DNA of 64,000 nucleotides from Sphingobacterium phlebotomi (GTDB lineage: Bacteria > Bacteroidota > Bacteroidia > Sphingobacteriales > Sphingobacteriaceae): NCBI RefSeq assembly GCF_008180195.1, contig NZ_VTAV01000010.1, forward strand, positions 101,427-165,426. The letters are read 5' to 3'. The notes under the pieces are model-generated. The model had not been told where the DNA came from, searched no databases, and worked only from the letters and a program-made list of their open reading frames with translations. How positions within the stretch are numbered: the first letter of the stretch is position 1; each line of letters opens with the position of its first letter. This document shows positions 24,242-33,700 of this stretch, in pieces. A program made the translations under genes and the position numbers.

Positions 24242-25620
24242 ATGAAGTTTATATGTTTTTTCCGTTGTTCACGGGTCTTATTATGGATTGTTTGTACCAG
24301 TGTATTTTTTTCGTGTACTGAGTTTTTGGAAAAGAAAGCGAGTAGTGCATTTGCTTTGCCTGAAACGTTAAAGGATCTTAGGGCAATGCTGGATAACGAA
24401 GCACAGATAAATATGTTCGCTCCATCCTTACTAGAAATGGGGACGGATGATATCTACGTGCGGCCTGAGGTATTAAAAGCGAGGCCACAGGCAGAACAAC
24501 TTATATATTCATGGCAACAGAGTATATTAAGAAGCGAAATAGCAAGTTGGAATCTACCTTACAGGGTTATTATGATGAGCAATGTTATTTTTGAAGCTCT
24601 GGACCGAGGTGTGGAAGGTAGGGATGCCGAGAAAAACATTATCCGGGGCGAGGCTCTTTTTGTTAGGGCTTACGCGTATTTGGCATTAGCTCAGCTATAT
24701 TGTAATACGTATGATGAAACAACAAGCTCGCATGATTTGGGTTTGCCTTTACGGGTCGTTTCGGATTTTAACACGATATATGCAAGATCGTCGGTGCAGG
24801 AAACATACGATCTGATAGTCAGCGATTTTAAAACAGCGACGGAAGCGCTACCCGAAAGCGTTGCCTTGCCAACACGTCCGTCGAAAGCAGCGGCATATGG
24901 TGCCCTGGCACGGACCTACCTCATTATGGGGCGCTACGATGATGCTAAGAATGCGGCAGAAAGTGCCTTAGCTATTAAGAACGACCTGTTGGATTATAAT
25001 GATTTGGACGCTTCCAGTAATTTTCCGTTTGGTGTATTTCATGATGAAGTTATCTACAATGCTTATACAACCCAAGGTTTACTATTGGTCGCGTCCCGTG
25101 CGCTTATCCCGGATGATTTATACGCTTCTTACGATGAAAAGACCGTAGAAAGCAATTGTTTTTTAATAAATCAGCGAATGGCGACGTTGTTTTTAAAGGA
25201 AATTACGGCGGAAGGGTTGCTTCCTATTTTTCAGGTATCTGCACGGATGAACTATACTTGATAAGTGCAGAATGCGAAGCAAGGGTAGGAGACGTAGATA
25301 AGGCATCGTTGGCGCTTAATACACTACTTGAAAAACGATGGCAGCGAAATGAATATGTCCCTATCCTACAAAATGACCGTAATACTTTATTAGAGATTGT
25401 ACTGCTCGAAAGGAGAAAACAGTTGTTGAAGAGAGGACTTCGTTGGAGTGATCTTAGGCGCTTGAACAAAGATTCGCGATTTGCAAAGGTTTTAACGAGG
25501 GAAATAGAGTTTGATGGAAATATAGAAACATATGAACTGCGACCCAATGATGTCCAGTATACATATCCTATACCTTTGGCGGTAATTGAGCAGCAAGCGT
25601 ACGAACAAAACCCAATTTAA
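24242..25620 (+). pseudogene. SusD-family lipoprotein gene with a -1 frameshift
   Basis: Frame 1 (24242-25261) has a lipoprotein signal (lipobox FFSC) and the SusD N-terminal and TPR region (GEALFVRAYAYLALAQLYCN, KAAAYGALARTYLIMGRYDDA). The SusD C-terminal part (YFSGICTDELYLISAECEARVG, LLERRKQLLKRGLRWSDLRRL) continues in another frame to 25620. The break is at the AAAA run 25137-25140: one more A would give DEKDRRKQLFF, the usual D-x-R motif. Full length would be about 459 residues, normal for the group. It may be a sequencing error, phase variation or a dead gene. It follows susC by 10 bp. Confidence 0.8.
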
Positions 25621-25647
25621 AAGGAGCTGGCAAACGGCCAGCTCCTT
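25621..25647. terminator. Bidirectional hairpin terminator
   Basis: An 11-bp perfect stem AAGGAGCTGGC (25621-25631) and its complement (25637-25647) with loop AAACG, directly after the susD stop. On the minus strand the stem is followed by TTTTAAATT, so it is a good terminator for the leftward gene ending at 25661. Confidence 0.85.
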
Positions 25648-25660
25648 CTGATTGACAGCA

Positions 25661-26098
25661 CTATAGCGATCTAAACGCTTGCACGGTTTCATTCAAAGTT
25701 GGCTCACGATCCTCGTTATTTAATGAGTCGTGTGCATCTTGAATCTGAGATAAAACGGTTTGTCCAGATGTGCCTGGGACAGGGGCAGCCATATCAGGTT
25801 TGCCTCCACTTGCGGGAGCTGAAATCTCACATATCTGTTCCGGAAGCTGATCGCAAGGTGTTGAAGGTGGCGTTGAGGTGTAGTTGTCTGGATCGGTAGG
25901 GTCATTACTTACCGAACCGTTGAAATACCAGGCTGAGAAGACGAGCGTTGCTGCAGGTTCAACCGCTTCTTCCGTATTTCCCTTATTCTTACCTTTTTTC
26001 TTGTCCATCACGCTCGCATTGGCACTCATCCCGATTGCCAAGAAAGCTAAGATTAGAGTGAAGAGTGACGGGGTCTTCACTATTTGTTTTGTACTCAT
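25661..26098 (-). CDS. Small exported protein resembling DUF6520
   Basis: A 145-residue protein with a signal peptide (about 1-29, MSANAS), a Lys-rich stretch, then an AWYFNG...DPDNYTSTPPSTPC...CEI pattern. A W-Y-x-G, NY and paired-Cys pattern of this kind occurs in the small exported DUF6520 proteins of Bacteroidota; the assignment is from memory of that pattern and is tentative. It converges on the TlpA/SusCD locus. No function known. Confidence 0.55.
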   Translation of the reverse strand: MSTKQIVKTPSLFTLILAFLAIGMSANASVMDKKKGKNKGNTEEAVEPAATLVFSAWYFNGSVSNDPTDPDNYTSTPPSTPCDQLPEQICEISAPASGGKPDMAAPVPGTSGQTVLSQIQDAHDSLNNEDREPTLNETVQAFRSL

Positions 26099-26154
26099 AT
26101 CAACGGTGATATCTTGTTTTTACTTGCATATCTTTATTTATCCTCGCGAAGCGC

Positions 26155-26259
26155 TTACGAGTACTTTTTATTTTCTGGGGCCGGCCAGTCAGCGTCTGCT
26201 AAGGGCATGGCCCTGATCGTGAACACCGCAAATTTTCGTCTGTACTGTTTTGTTTTCAT
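26155..26259 (-). CDS. Possible 34-aa peptide upstream of the DUF6520-like gene
   Basis: A 34-codon ORF, start MKTKQYRRKFAVFTIRAM, end DADWPAPENKKYS. It lies between a -7 element (26292-26299) and the small exported protein gene. The basic N-terminus and acidic/Pro tail are unusual. It may be a leader peptide, a small protein or a chance frame. The rest of 26099-26410 shows nothing else. Confidence 0.3.
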   Translation of the reverse strand: MKTKQYRRKFAVFTIRAMPLADADWPAPENKKYS

Positions 26260-26291
26260 GTTTACTTCATCAATCTGTGATACTTACAAAG

Positions 26292-26299
26292 CAAAACTA
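26292..26299 (-). promoter_or_regulatory. -7 element for the leftward small genes
   Basis: Minus-strand TAGTTTTG fits TAnnTTTG. It is 33 nt before the 34-codon ORF and about 190 nt before the DUF6520-like start. No -33 match was found. Confidence 0.35.
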
Positions 26300-26410
26300 A
26301 TACAGAATGCAGTGCAGGTGTTTGTCCGTTTTTGATATCTTGAATTATCCATTTTTGATTTGTAAATTGCAAAGACCTATTGAAGGAGCATGCCAAAGCA
26401 ATCAGGTACT

Positions 26411-26750
26411 ATGGAAGTAAAAAGAATAGTCGCTAATATCAGCACACAACAAATTGATGCTGCACAACATTTTTACGGAGAGGTGTATCTTGATGGATCA
26501 TGGTTGGATAACGAGCTATGGCAATACGGAAACCATGCGTGTGCAGATAGCTGTTGCAACCGAAGGTGGATCAGGAACTGCCGTACCCGACCTATCCATC
26601 GAAGTGGATGATATCGAGGAAGCTTATGCGCGAATGAAAGAACATGGATACGAAATCGAATATGGTCTGGTCGATGAGCCGTGGGGCGTGCGTCGGTTTT
26701 ATGTGAGAGATCCATTTGGAAAATTGATCAACATCCTGATGCATTTATAG
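26411..26750 (+). pseudogene. Broken VOC/glyoxalase-family gene
   Basis: The start reads MEVKRIVANISTQQIDAAQH and FYGEV, a VOC-domain opening. The rest (LMDHGWITSYGNTETMRVQI, PDLSIEVDDIEEAYARM, FYVRDPFGKLINIL) continues in another frame from about 26490. Family members have about four residues (such as LGLD) between GEV and LMDHGW, and here only one base remains. An 11-nt deletion therefore explains both the gap and the frameshift. It overlaps the 3' end of the AraC gene by 6 bp. VOC proteins include metal-dependent resistance and lyase enzymes; this copy is probably inactive. Confidence 0.75.
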
Positions 26751-27767
26751 CGAAACACGATAGTGTAAGCGATATAACTCATCCTTGTATGCACCCGGCG
26801 TTTGCCCGGTGTGCTTTTTAAAGAACCGGCTGAATGATGCGACGCTGGAAAATTGGCAACGCTCGGCAACATCGCCCAATTGCTGATAGTAGAGAAGCTC
26901 TTTTTTGCAACGCACAAGCAGAAAGCGATCTTTATAACTTCTGGGAGAAAGAAGCTTCTCGTCTTTAAATACACGACATAGATGAGCAGCAGTCACGCCC
27001 AGATCGTCGGCTACGTGCTGGATACTGAAGGCCTGCCCGTGGGTATGCACATAGGCTTTAACCAGCTCAATGGCATTATCGGCCAGATGTTGTACTGGGT
27101 TTATCTGTTCGTACTCCTCGTGGACCTTCAGTCTGGAAAGCTGTACCAGCCGGCTCAGTTCATCAAAAATGAAAGTCTCGTTATTGAAATCGCCTTTCGT
27201 TAAATTTTTACAGAGATGGGTAATATGGAGCCGGGTTTTCGGCCCAATGAGAAAATCGATGCTGTGGATCAGGCTTTTCGCGTTATTGCGATAGCCATCG
27301 ATCACCTCATGTAAAAAACGAAAGCTGCGCTCATTGCCATCGCGAAAGATACCGCCATCGAAGTAAAACCCAAAGATTTGATGTTGCCCCCGAGAAAGTT
27401 CAACGTGATAATCGCCGGGAGGCACATACAGATAACGGGCGCGGCTTTGAGCAAGGGTGCAAACAAGATCAGCCCCAGCATCCCGGATCAGAATGTCGTC
27501 GTTTCCCTCGACGACATAGACCACATACAAATCCCCGATATCGACACGGACAGGAATAGTGACAACCTGCTCGAGCCATAGATCATAACCAAAGAGATAA
27601 CCATGTTTGCCATCAAATTCTTGTGCAATGGCCCAATTTTCTTCTTTGGTATAGTACTGCTTGTCTGCGTGTCGGATGTTGAGCGAAGGTTTTGGCTGCT
27701 CGGACGCTTGATCGGTAATCGCTTGGCCAAAGTGAGCAAGGAAGTTGACGTGTAGGCCTTTTTTCAT
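26745..27767 (-). CDS. AraC-family transcriptional regulator
   Basis: A 340-residue regulator. The N-terminal half is a cupin-like sensing domain (YLYVPPGDYHVELSRGQHQIFGFYFDG). The C-terminal about 100 residues hold two helix-turn-helix motifs (SIQHVADDLGVTAAHLCRVF and DVAERCQFSSVASFSRFF, then KKHTGQTPGAYK). ATG 27767 (MKKGLHVNFLAHF) is preferred to 27821 because the extra 18 residues resemble no part of the family. It is convergent with the broken VOC gene. Targets unknown. Confidence 0.88.
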   Translation of the reverse strand: MKKGLHVNFLAHFGQAITDQASEQPKPSLNIRHADKQYYTKEENWAIAQEFDGKHGYLFGYDLWLEQVVTIPVRVDIGDLYVVYVVEGNDDILIRDAGADLVCTLAQSRARYLYVPPGDYHVELSRGQHQIFGFYFDGGIFRDGNERSFRFLHEVIDGYRNNAKSLIHSIDFLIGPKTRLHITHLCKNLTKGDFNNETFIFDELSRLVQLSRLKVHEEYEQINPVQHLADNAIELVKAYVHTHGQAFSIQHVADDLGVTAAHLCRVFKDEKLLSPRSYKDRFLLVRCKKELLYYQQLGDVAERCQFSSVASFSRFFKKHTGQTPGAYKDELYRLHYRVSL

Positions 27768-27835
27768 GATTTGGTGATGTAGATGTTTTACAAAAAAAAT
27801 AGAAGCATAGATACCCGTCAAGTGACAGGGGTGAC

Positions 27836-27949
27836 ATGGAACAACAGGAAATCAGAAAGACTTTTAGCGAATGGTCGGCCAATGTTGGAATTGACCGGGT
27901 GACATCGGGATCCAAAAAAAGAAAAAATGAAAGAAAGAAAATTAACTAG
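27836..27949 (+). CDS. Small ORF (37 aa), doubtful
   Basis: Starts MEQQEIRKTFSEWSANVG and ends in a Lys/Arg-rich tail. Its 3' end overlaps the next small ORF by 23 bp in another frame, a layout that could mean translational coupling. It is divergent from the AraC gene. No family recognised. Confidence 0.25.
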   Translation: MEQQEIRKTFSEWSANVGIDRVTSGSKKRKNERKKIN

Positions 27950-28094
27950 CGCCCCCGCTGACGTACAGCGGATTCTAAAGCGGGCATCTAAAGGAAGGGC
28001 ATATTCATTGGCGCAAGTAAGTGCGTTGGCAATAAGCATCATGAGAGAGGCTGGAAATTGTGAAATCGTGTTGCCGGGAATGGGACTGGTTTAG
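27927..28094 (+). CDS. Small basic protein (55 aa), unknown
   Basis: Begins MKERKLTSAPADVQRILKRA, with a helical middle (AYSLAQVSALAISIMREAG) and an IVLPGMGLV end. It may be a small DNA-associated protein of a mobile element, judged from its basic helices and the HTH gene that follows. Purine-rich AAAAAGAAAA precedes the ATG. It is closed by a hairpin at 28107-28146. Confidence 0.4.
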   Translation: MKERKLTSAPADVQRILKRASKGRAYSLAQVSALAISIMREAGNCEIVLPGMGLV

Positions 28095-28106
28095 CGTAAC
28101 ATAACA

Positions 28107-28146
28107 GGGAGAACCTGCTGGACGGAAACCGTCTGCGCGGGCTCCC
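28107..28146 (+). terminator. GC-rich hairpin after the 55-aa ORF
   Basis: Outer arms GGGAG (28107-28111) and CTCCC (28142-28146); inner arms GACGG (28121-28125) and CCGTC (28129-28133) around AAA. It is followed by ATTTATATATT rather than a U-run, so it could be a weak terminator or a structured leader of the next gene. Confidence 0.45.
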
Positions 28147-28205
28147 ATTTATATATTGATGTGGAGTTACCGCAAAACTGTACGGCTGCTCCGAAACCGG
28201 ACGAA

Positions 28206-28385
28206 ATGCACACGTTGCTAACCCGAAAGGAAGTGATGCATAAGCTGAACATTAAAGATAGTACCTATACCCGTTGGGTAGACCGCGGTATCTTGGCGCC
28301 GCGGATTATGGGGACGCGGCATTTCTATACCGAAGATGATCTGGGAGGTGCTTTCGAGGAAAGCAAGCGCAAAGGCAAGCGTTGA
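28206..28385 (+). CDS. Small MerR/excisionase-like helix-turn-helix protein
   Basis: About 59 residues: LLTRKEVMHKLNIKDSTYTRW, then VDRGILAPRIMGTRHFYTED, which is the HTH_17 (excisionase/MerR-like) pattern, and a basic tail ESKRKGKR. A GTG at 28161 would add 15 residues. Such proteins act as excisionases or small regulators in mobile elements, but no integrase is nearby, so this may be a remnant. Confidence 0.6.
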   Translation: MHTLLTRKEVMHKLNIKDSTYTRWVDRGILAPRIMGTRHFYTEDDLGGAFEESKRKGKR

Positions 28386-28455
28386 CATCATAGAGACTTT
28401 GTGCATCTGATTGGCGCAAGGGGAGGTACATCGATCATCGTGCTTCCCCTTTGTT

Positions 28456-28896
28456 TTTCCGTACGCCGGCGTCTTGACGGCGTACTACTTTGTTGGTGTG
28501 CCGGGCAAGGATGCGGTTCTTTTGTACGGGAAACGGATTTCGGCATACGCCGACACGGTGAAGATGACCATCTTGTTCATATCTCCATGCGGGGAAGCCG
28601 CACTTCCGTGTGCCGAGGTGATACTGTTGCCTTCCATAACCAATCTTCCGTCCTTCTAGGTAATTGCCTTGCCCAACGAAAATAAACTTCTGTGCAGCAA
28701 AGTGATTTCGGCATACGACAAGATGTTTGTCTTGGGCAAGGGATTTGTTGATCCATATGCCGACGTGAAAAAGATGGCCGGAAGTTTCATCGGGTTGGGC
28801 AACGAAGTGATTTCGGCGGACGACGACGTTACGCTCCTGCTCATCGATAGGGTACTTCCGTCCGCCGAAGCGATACTTCCGTCCGGGTTGCCGACG
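28456..28896. repeat. 21-bp degenerate tandem repeat array, about 21 units
   Basis: In one frame the DNA reads as heptads such as RISAYAD, FISPCGE, VISAYDK, FVDPYAD, VISADDD, RVLPSAE. At DNA level GATTTCGGCATACG-like and CTTCCGTCCGCCGA-like blocks recur 21 bp or multiples apart, some as inverted copies (TTCGGCGGACG against CGTCCGCCGAA). A TAG at 28657-28659 interrupts the frame, yet the heptad register continues across it. The frame spans 28411-28986. Whether any peptide is made is unknown; it could be a broken repeat-protein gene or non-coding repeat DNA. Confidence 0.7.
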
Positions 28897-28994
28897 GAAT
28901 TGTCGTCAGTTTCTGTTAAAATCTTCCTGCCGAGACCACTTTTATTGCTCGCTCCCCAATTTTTGAAAGGTGTATATAGATTTTAGAAAAAATA

Positions 28995-29026
28995 TTTGGT
29001 ATTTTATTTTTATTGCTTTATGTTTG
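28995..29026 (+). promoter_or_regulatory. Strong promoter of the 29-44 kb operon
   Basis: TTTG (28995-28998), 20 nt, TATGTTTG (29019-29026): both elements match the Bacteroidota consensus with near-ideal spacing. The start site would be near 29033, about 76 nt before the first gene. Confidence 0.8.
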
Positions 29027-29045
29027 CTTTATAGTTATAGACCAC

Positions 29046-29078
29046 ACCAGACCAGACTAATTTAAGGAAGGTTAGTCT
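29046..29078 (+). promoter_or_regulatory. Possible operator/hairpin in the operon leader
   Basis: ACCAGACCAG (29046-29055) recurs exactly at 6546-6555 beside the GntR-type regulator gene. It runs into a hairpin AGACTAA (29054-29060) and TTAGTCT (29072-29078) just after the predicted start site, where a repressor would block transcription. Confidence 0.4.
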
Positions 29079-29108
29079 AAGGGCCGGTATCTAAAAAATG
29101 AGGAATCA

Positions 29109-30674
29109 ATGAAAGTACTATTACCACTGATAATAATTGTTTACAGCAGTTTTCTTTTCGGTCAATCGGCAGAGGAGCGTCTTTTTGAACTAGAACCTAT
29201 AGCCACTCGTACGGTTGACGGCCGTATACCCATATCGCTAACTTACGATTCGACGTCGGTGCTCAGAAACCCTTTGAATGGTTGGGTGATGTACGCTGGC
29301 CGTACGGCAGAACCTACCTATTGGGACAAGGAATACTATGTAGATGAACTTCAAAAATTTGTTAAAGTAATTGATTACGCTTCTGCTTGTTATGTGAGAA
29401 CCAGCTGGTCATCGTTGAACCCTAAGGAAGGAATATATACTTGGCGGGATACAACAACGCAAATAGGTCGGTTGATTCAAGGTGCAATGAAACGAGGAGT
29501 TCCAATTGCTTTCCGAATTGTAGTCGACGGACGCGACCAGGGAATGAATACGCCAAAGTTCGTGTTCGATGCCGGTGCGCGCTATTATATGGAAAATGAT
29601 AAGCATCCGAATCGTTTGACACCACTGCCTCAAGACCCTATTTTTCAACGATATTATGAGCGGTTTATCAAAGCATTCGCGAAAGATTTCAACGATCCGG
29701 AGAGAGTCGCGTTTATTGATGCATATGGTTTAGGAAAGTGGGGAGAAGCGCATAATGTGGTATATGCGGAAACAGGAGAAGCTACCGAAGAGGAAGTGCA
29801 ACAATGGAAGGAAGAGGTTTTTGGTTGGGTGACTGATGTGTACACAAAGTATTTTACAAAGGTTCCGCTAATTATCAATTATCATCGCTTGGTTGGGCAT
29901 CCGCAGAGCTGGGGAGATCCAAATCCGAAAAGTGAAGAATTGTTGGAGAAAGCCATTGCAAAAGGTTACGGATTGCGGCAAGATGCTTTTGGAATGACTG
30001 AATACTACGCTGGTTGGGAGGAAGACTTTGCCGCCAAATGGAGGTACAAACGGCCTATTATTATGGAGGGGGGCTGGATTACCGCCGGACAGCACCGGTA
30101 TTGGATTGATCCCAGCAAGAGATATCGTCAAGGGCATCCAGAGGATGTTCGGCAAGGAGAGTTTGATATCGCCGCTGCTGCGCATGTGAATATGATGGAT
30201 TTTAGAGCGGGAGATACGGATTCATGGTTTGAATATGCTTTTCCGTTGGTCAAGCAGTTTACTGCTGAGGGCGGTTATAGGCTCTATCCGGAAGAAATTG
30301 TCTTGCCCAAAGTGATAAATAATAAAGGACTGGTTCATATCTCACATCGCTGGCAAAATAAAGGCTGGGGTTACTTCCCAAATAATATTCCGCAATGGAA
30401 TTATAAATATAAGGTGGCTTTTGCGTTATTGGATGAGAATGGTTTGGCTAAGCAGGTATTTGTAGATGACAACTGTGAACCATCGGATTGGCGCCAAGGC
30501 GTTTCGGTAATATACGATTATAAGGCGCAGCTTAACGTGTCTAAAGGGCGATACAGCTGGGGATTGGCTATTGTCGATCGTACGAAAGCAGATCAACCGG
30601 CGATTCAACTTGCTGTTGATGGTGTATTAACCAGTGAGGGATGGTTAAAATTACAGGATGTTGAAGTACAATAA
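29109..30674 (+). CDS. DUF4832-family glycosidase-like protein
   Basis: A 521-residue exported protein (signal peptide about 1-19, FLFGQS). The N-terminal about 380 residues look like a TIM barrel: RNPLNGWVMYAGR, WSSLNPKEGIYTWRDT, YGLGKWGEAHN, VPLIINYHR, EGGWI. The last about 130 residues (HRWQNKGWGYFPNNIPQWNYKYKVAFALLDENG) form the DUF4832 beta domain. The fold and acidic residues (GKWGE) suggest a glycoside hydrolase, but no activity is known to me. It is a paralogue of the gene at 37237 and first in an eight-gene operon. Confidence 0.85.
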   Translation: MKVLLPLIIIVYSSFLFGQSAEERLFELEPIATRTVDGRIPISLTYDSTSVLRNPLNGWVMYAGRTAEPTYWDKEYYVDELQKFVKVIDYASACYVRTSWSSLNPKEGIYTWRDTTTQIGRLIQGAMKRGVPIAFRIVVDGRDQGMNTPKFVFDAGARYYMENDKHPNRLTPLPQDPIFQRYYERFIKAFAKDFNDPERVAFIDAYGLGKWGEAHNVVYAETGEATEEEVQQWKEEVFGWVTDVYTKYFTKVPLIINYHRLVGHPQSWGDPNPKSEELLEKAIAKGYGLRQDAFGMTEYYAGWEEDFAAKWRYKRPIIMEGGWITAGQHRYWIDPSKRYRQGHPEDVRQGEFDIAAAAHVNMMDFRAGDTDSWFEYAFPLVKQFTAEGGYRLYPEEIVLPKVINNKGLVHISHRWQNKGWGYFPNNIPQWNYKYKVAFALLDENGLAKQVFVDDNCEPSDWRQGVSVIYDYKAQLNVSKGRYSWGLAIVDRTKADQPAIQLAVDGVLTSEGWLKLQDVEVQ

Positions 30675-30720
30675 TTTAAAAATCAAGTTAATCAATATAA
30701 ACATTAATTAGTAATCCATT

Positions 30721-33700
30721 ATGATAAAAAACAGAATACTTGTAACCCTACTGGGTGTGCTCTGCTCTATATGGGCTTTTGCACAACAGGGGGCGGAGGT
30801 ACGTGGAACGGTTTCGAATAGTGAGGGACCGTTTCAAGGGGTGAGTGTTGTGGTGGCGGGAACGGATATAGCTACCGTAACCGATGAACAAGGGAGGTAC
30901 AGCATTAAAGTCAAATCTACAGACGAATTGGTCTTTACGGCGATTGGCTATCTGGCTCAGCGTATCCGGGTTGCTGCGCAGACTACGGTCGATGTTTCAT
31001 TAGTAGAAGAGGCCTCCGCATTGGATGAGGTCGTTGTTGTTGGTTACGGTGAGGTACGTAAGAAAGACTTAACCGGAGCGGTGAGCACAGCGAAAGGAGC
31101 CGATTTGGCGGAACGTAAAACGACAAACTTATCGTCTTCCTTGCAGGGGGCTATACCGGGTTTGATGGTTCGTCGTAGTAATAATGCGCCGGGTTCATCG
31201 GCGGGCAGCATGCATATTCGCGGGGTGACAACGATTGGAAACTCGGCGCCCTTGGTGATTATTGATGGTATCCCGGGAGATATTGATCACGTGAATCCTA
31301 ACGATGTGGAAAGTGTTTCTGTATTAAAAGACGCGGCATCTTCGGCTATTTACGGCTCTCGTGCAGCAGCAGGGGTTATTTTAATTACCACCAAACGAGG
31401 TAGCCGAACGAATCTAAATCTAACCTATTCCGGTGAGTTTGGTGCAGAAATTCCTACCCTGCAGCCGGAGATGGTTGGTGTTACGCGATATCTTGAAATG
31501 TCAAACGAACTGCGCTATAATGACAATCAGGTTGGTGGATTCTATCAGGACTATAGCGCCGATCAAGTGAAAAATTGGATTAACAACAATATAACAGATC
31601 CTAATAATTATCCGCTTACCGATTGGCGAGGGCTGATTTTAGAAGACTATGCTCCAAGACAGACACATACTATTGGTGTATCGGGAGGAAATGATAAAGT
31701 GCGCAGTAAAGCGACATTGGCTTATGACGCTGTCGACGGTCTTTACGAGAAGCGATTTTTCAGACGTGTGATGCTTCGGGTAAATAATGATTTTACCATT
31801 AATGATATGATCAGTGCAACGCTGGATTTGAATGTGCGGAATGCGCGAAATCATACACCGCACTACACGCCACTATCCTTGCTACGACAGATGCCGGCTA
31901 TCTATGCGGCAACTTGGGATGATGGTCGTATCGCCGAAGGAAAGTCAGGTGGAAATCCCTATGGATTGCTGCATTTGGGAGGTGATCGCGATTCCCGAAG
32001 CACACAATTTCGCGGTCGCGGCGTGATTGATATCAAACCTTTTGACGGATTTAAGGTATCGGCCATTGTTTCACCTTATATCAATTATGCGAAAAGTAAA
32101 GCGTTTCGCAAGGCAGCCTCATATACCTTGGCAACGGATCCGAGTGCTTTCGGTGGTTGGCTGGAAGATAATGCGAATCCCTATAGCACTACCAGCCTGA
32201 GCGAAGAACGCAATGATGATTATAACATCACCTCGCAGCTGATCGCAAACTACATGAAATCATTTGGTAAACACGACCTAACGGCGATGGTAGGGTATGA
32301 AAATTACTATCAGAAATGGGAAAATTTAGGTGCTTCAAGGGACCAGTATGTGTTGGATCAATATCCTTATCTGAATGTTGGCCCTTTAGACTATCGCGGA
32401 AATAGCGGTGATGCCGAAGCGTATGCCTACAATTCTTACTTCGGTCGACTGATTTATAGTTATGGGGATAGATACCTTTTGCAAGTGAATGCGCGTCGGG
32501 ATGGTTCTTCACGCTTCCATAAGGATCATCGCTGGGGAACTTTTCCTTCATTTTCTGCAGGTTGGGTCATTAGTGAAGAATCTTTTTTGAAGAACGTGGA
32601 CATCAATTGGTTGTCTTTTTTGAAATTGCGCGGATCTTGGGGCGCTCTTGGTAATGAGCGCATCGGTAGTTACTATCCGTATATGTCTTTACTGGCATTT
32701 GGTAACGCTCTATTTTATGAAAACGGAGCGACTGTAGCCAATACCACAGCGGCACAACGTACCTTGGCGGTGTCGGATATTTCTTGGGAGAAATCGCAAT
32801 CGACTGATATTGGTCTTGACGTGGCATTTTTGGATAACCGGTTGACCGTTACGGCAGATTACTACTGGAAGCAAACGCAGGGTATGTTGCTGAATATTGA
32901 TATTCCGGCTTCTGTGGGGCAAGGTATTTCAGAGATGAATGCTGGCGAAATGTCCACCAAAGGCTTTGATTTGGAACTCGGCTGGCGCGACCAAAAGGGG
33001 GATTGGAGCTATGGCGTGACGGCTAATTTATCCGACTTCTTATCGAAACTGGATGATATGAAAGATACGCGGGTCATCAGTGGAAATAAACTGAAAGAGG
33101 CCGGGGTTTACTTTAATGAATGGTATGGTTATAAAAGTGACGGACTTTTCCTGACGGAAGAAGAGGTAGCGAACTCGCCGAAATTGAATAATCAAATAAA
33201 AGTGGGCGATATCAAATACTTGGATATTTCAGGTCCAGAAGGGGTGCCGGATGGTATTATATCGGCGGAATATGATCGGGTGCCTCTGGGGAATTCATTG
33301 CCTCGTTACCAATATGGGGGAAGACTGTATGCTGGGTATAAGAACTTTAATCTCGCGATGACTTTTCAAGGCATTGGCAAACAAAGCGTGCGCTTGGAGC
33401 GCCAGATGGTTGAGCCACTGCGGGCAAATTTTGGTAATATTCCAGCGATTATTGATGGGAATTATTGGAGTCCGTTTAACACACCAGAAGAGAATGCAGC
33501 AGCGGCCTATCCTCGCTTGACACGCGCTAATGTGGAAGCGAATATGGCGATGTCGGATTATTGGTTATTCAACGGACGTTATTTCCGTTTGAAAAATATT
33601 ACACTGGGTTATACCGTACCGAAGACTGTTACAGAGCGATTCAAGGTGCACAACTTGCAGGTTTACGCAAGTGCAAGTGATTTGTTTACCTGGAATAAAT

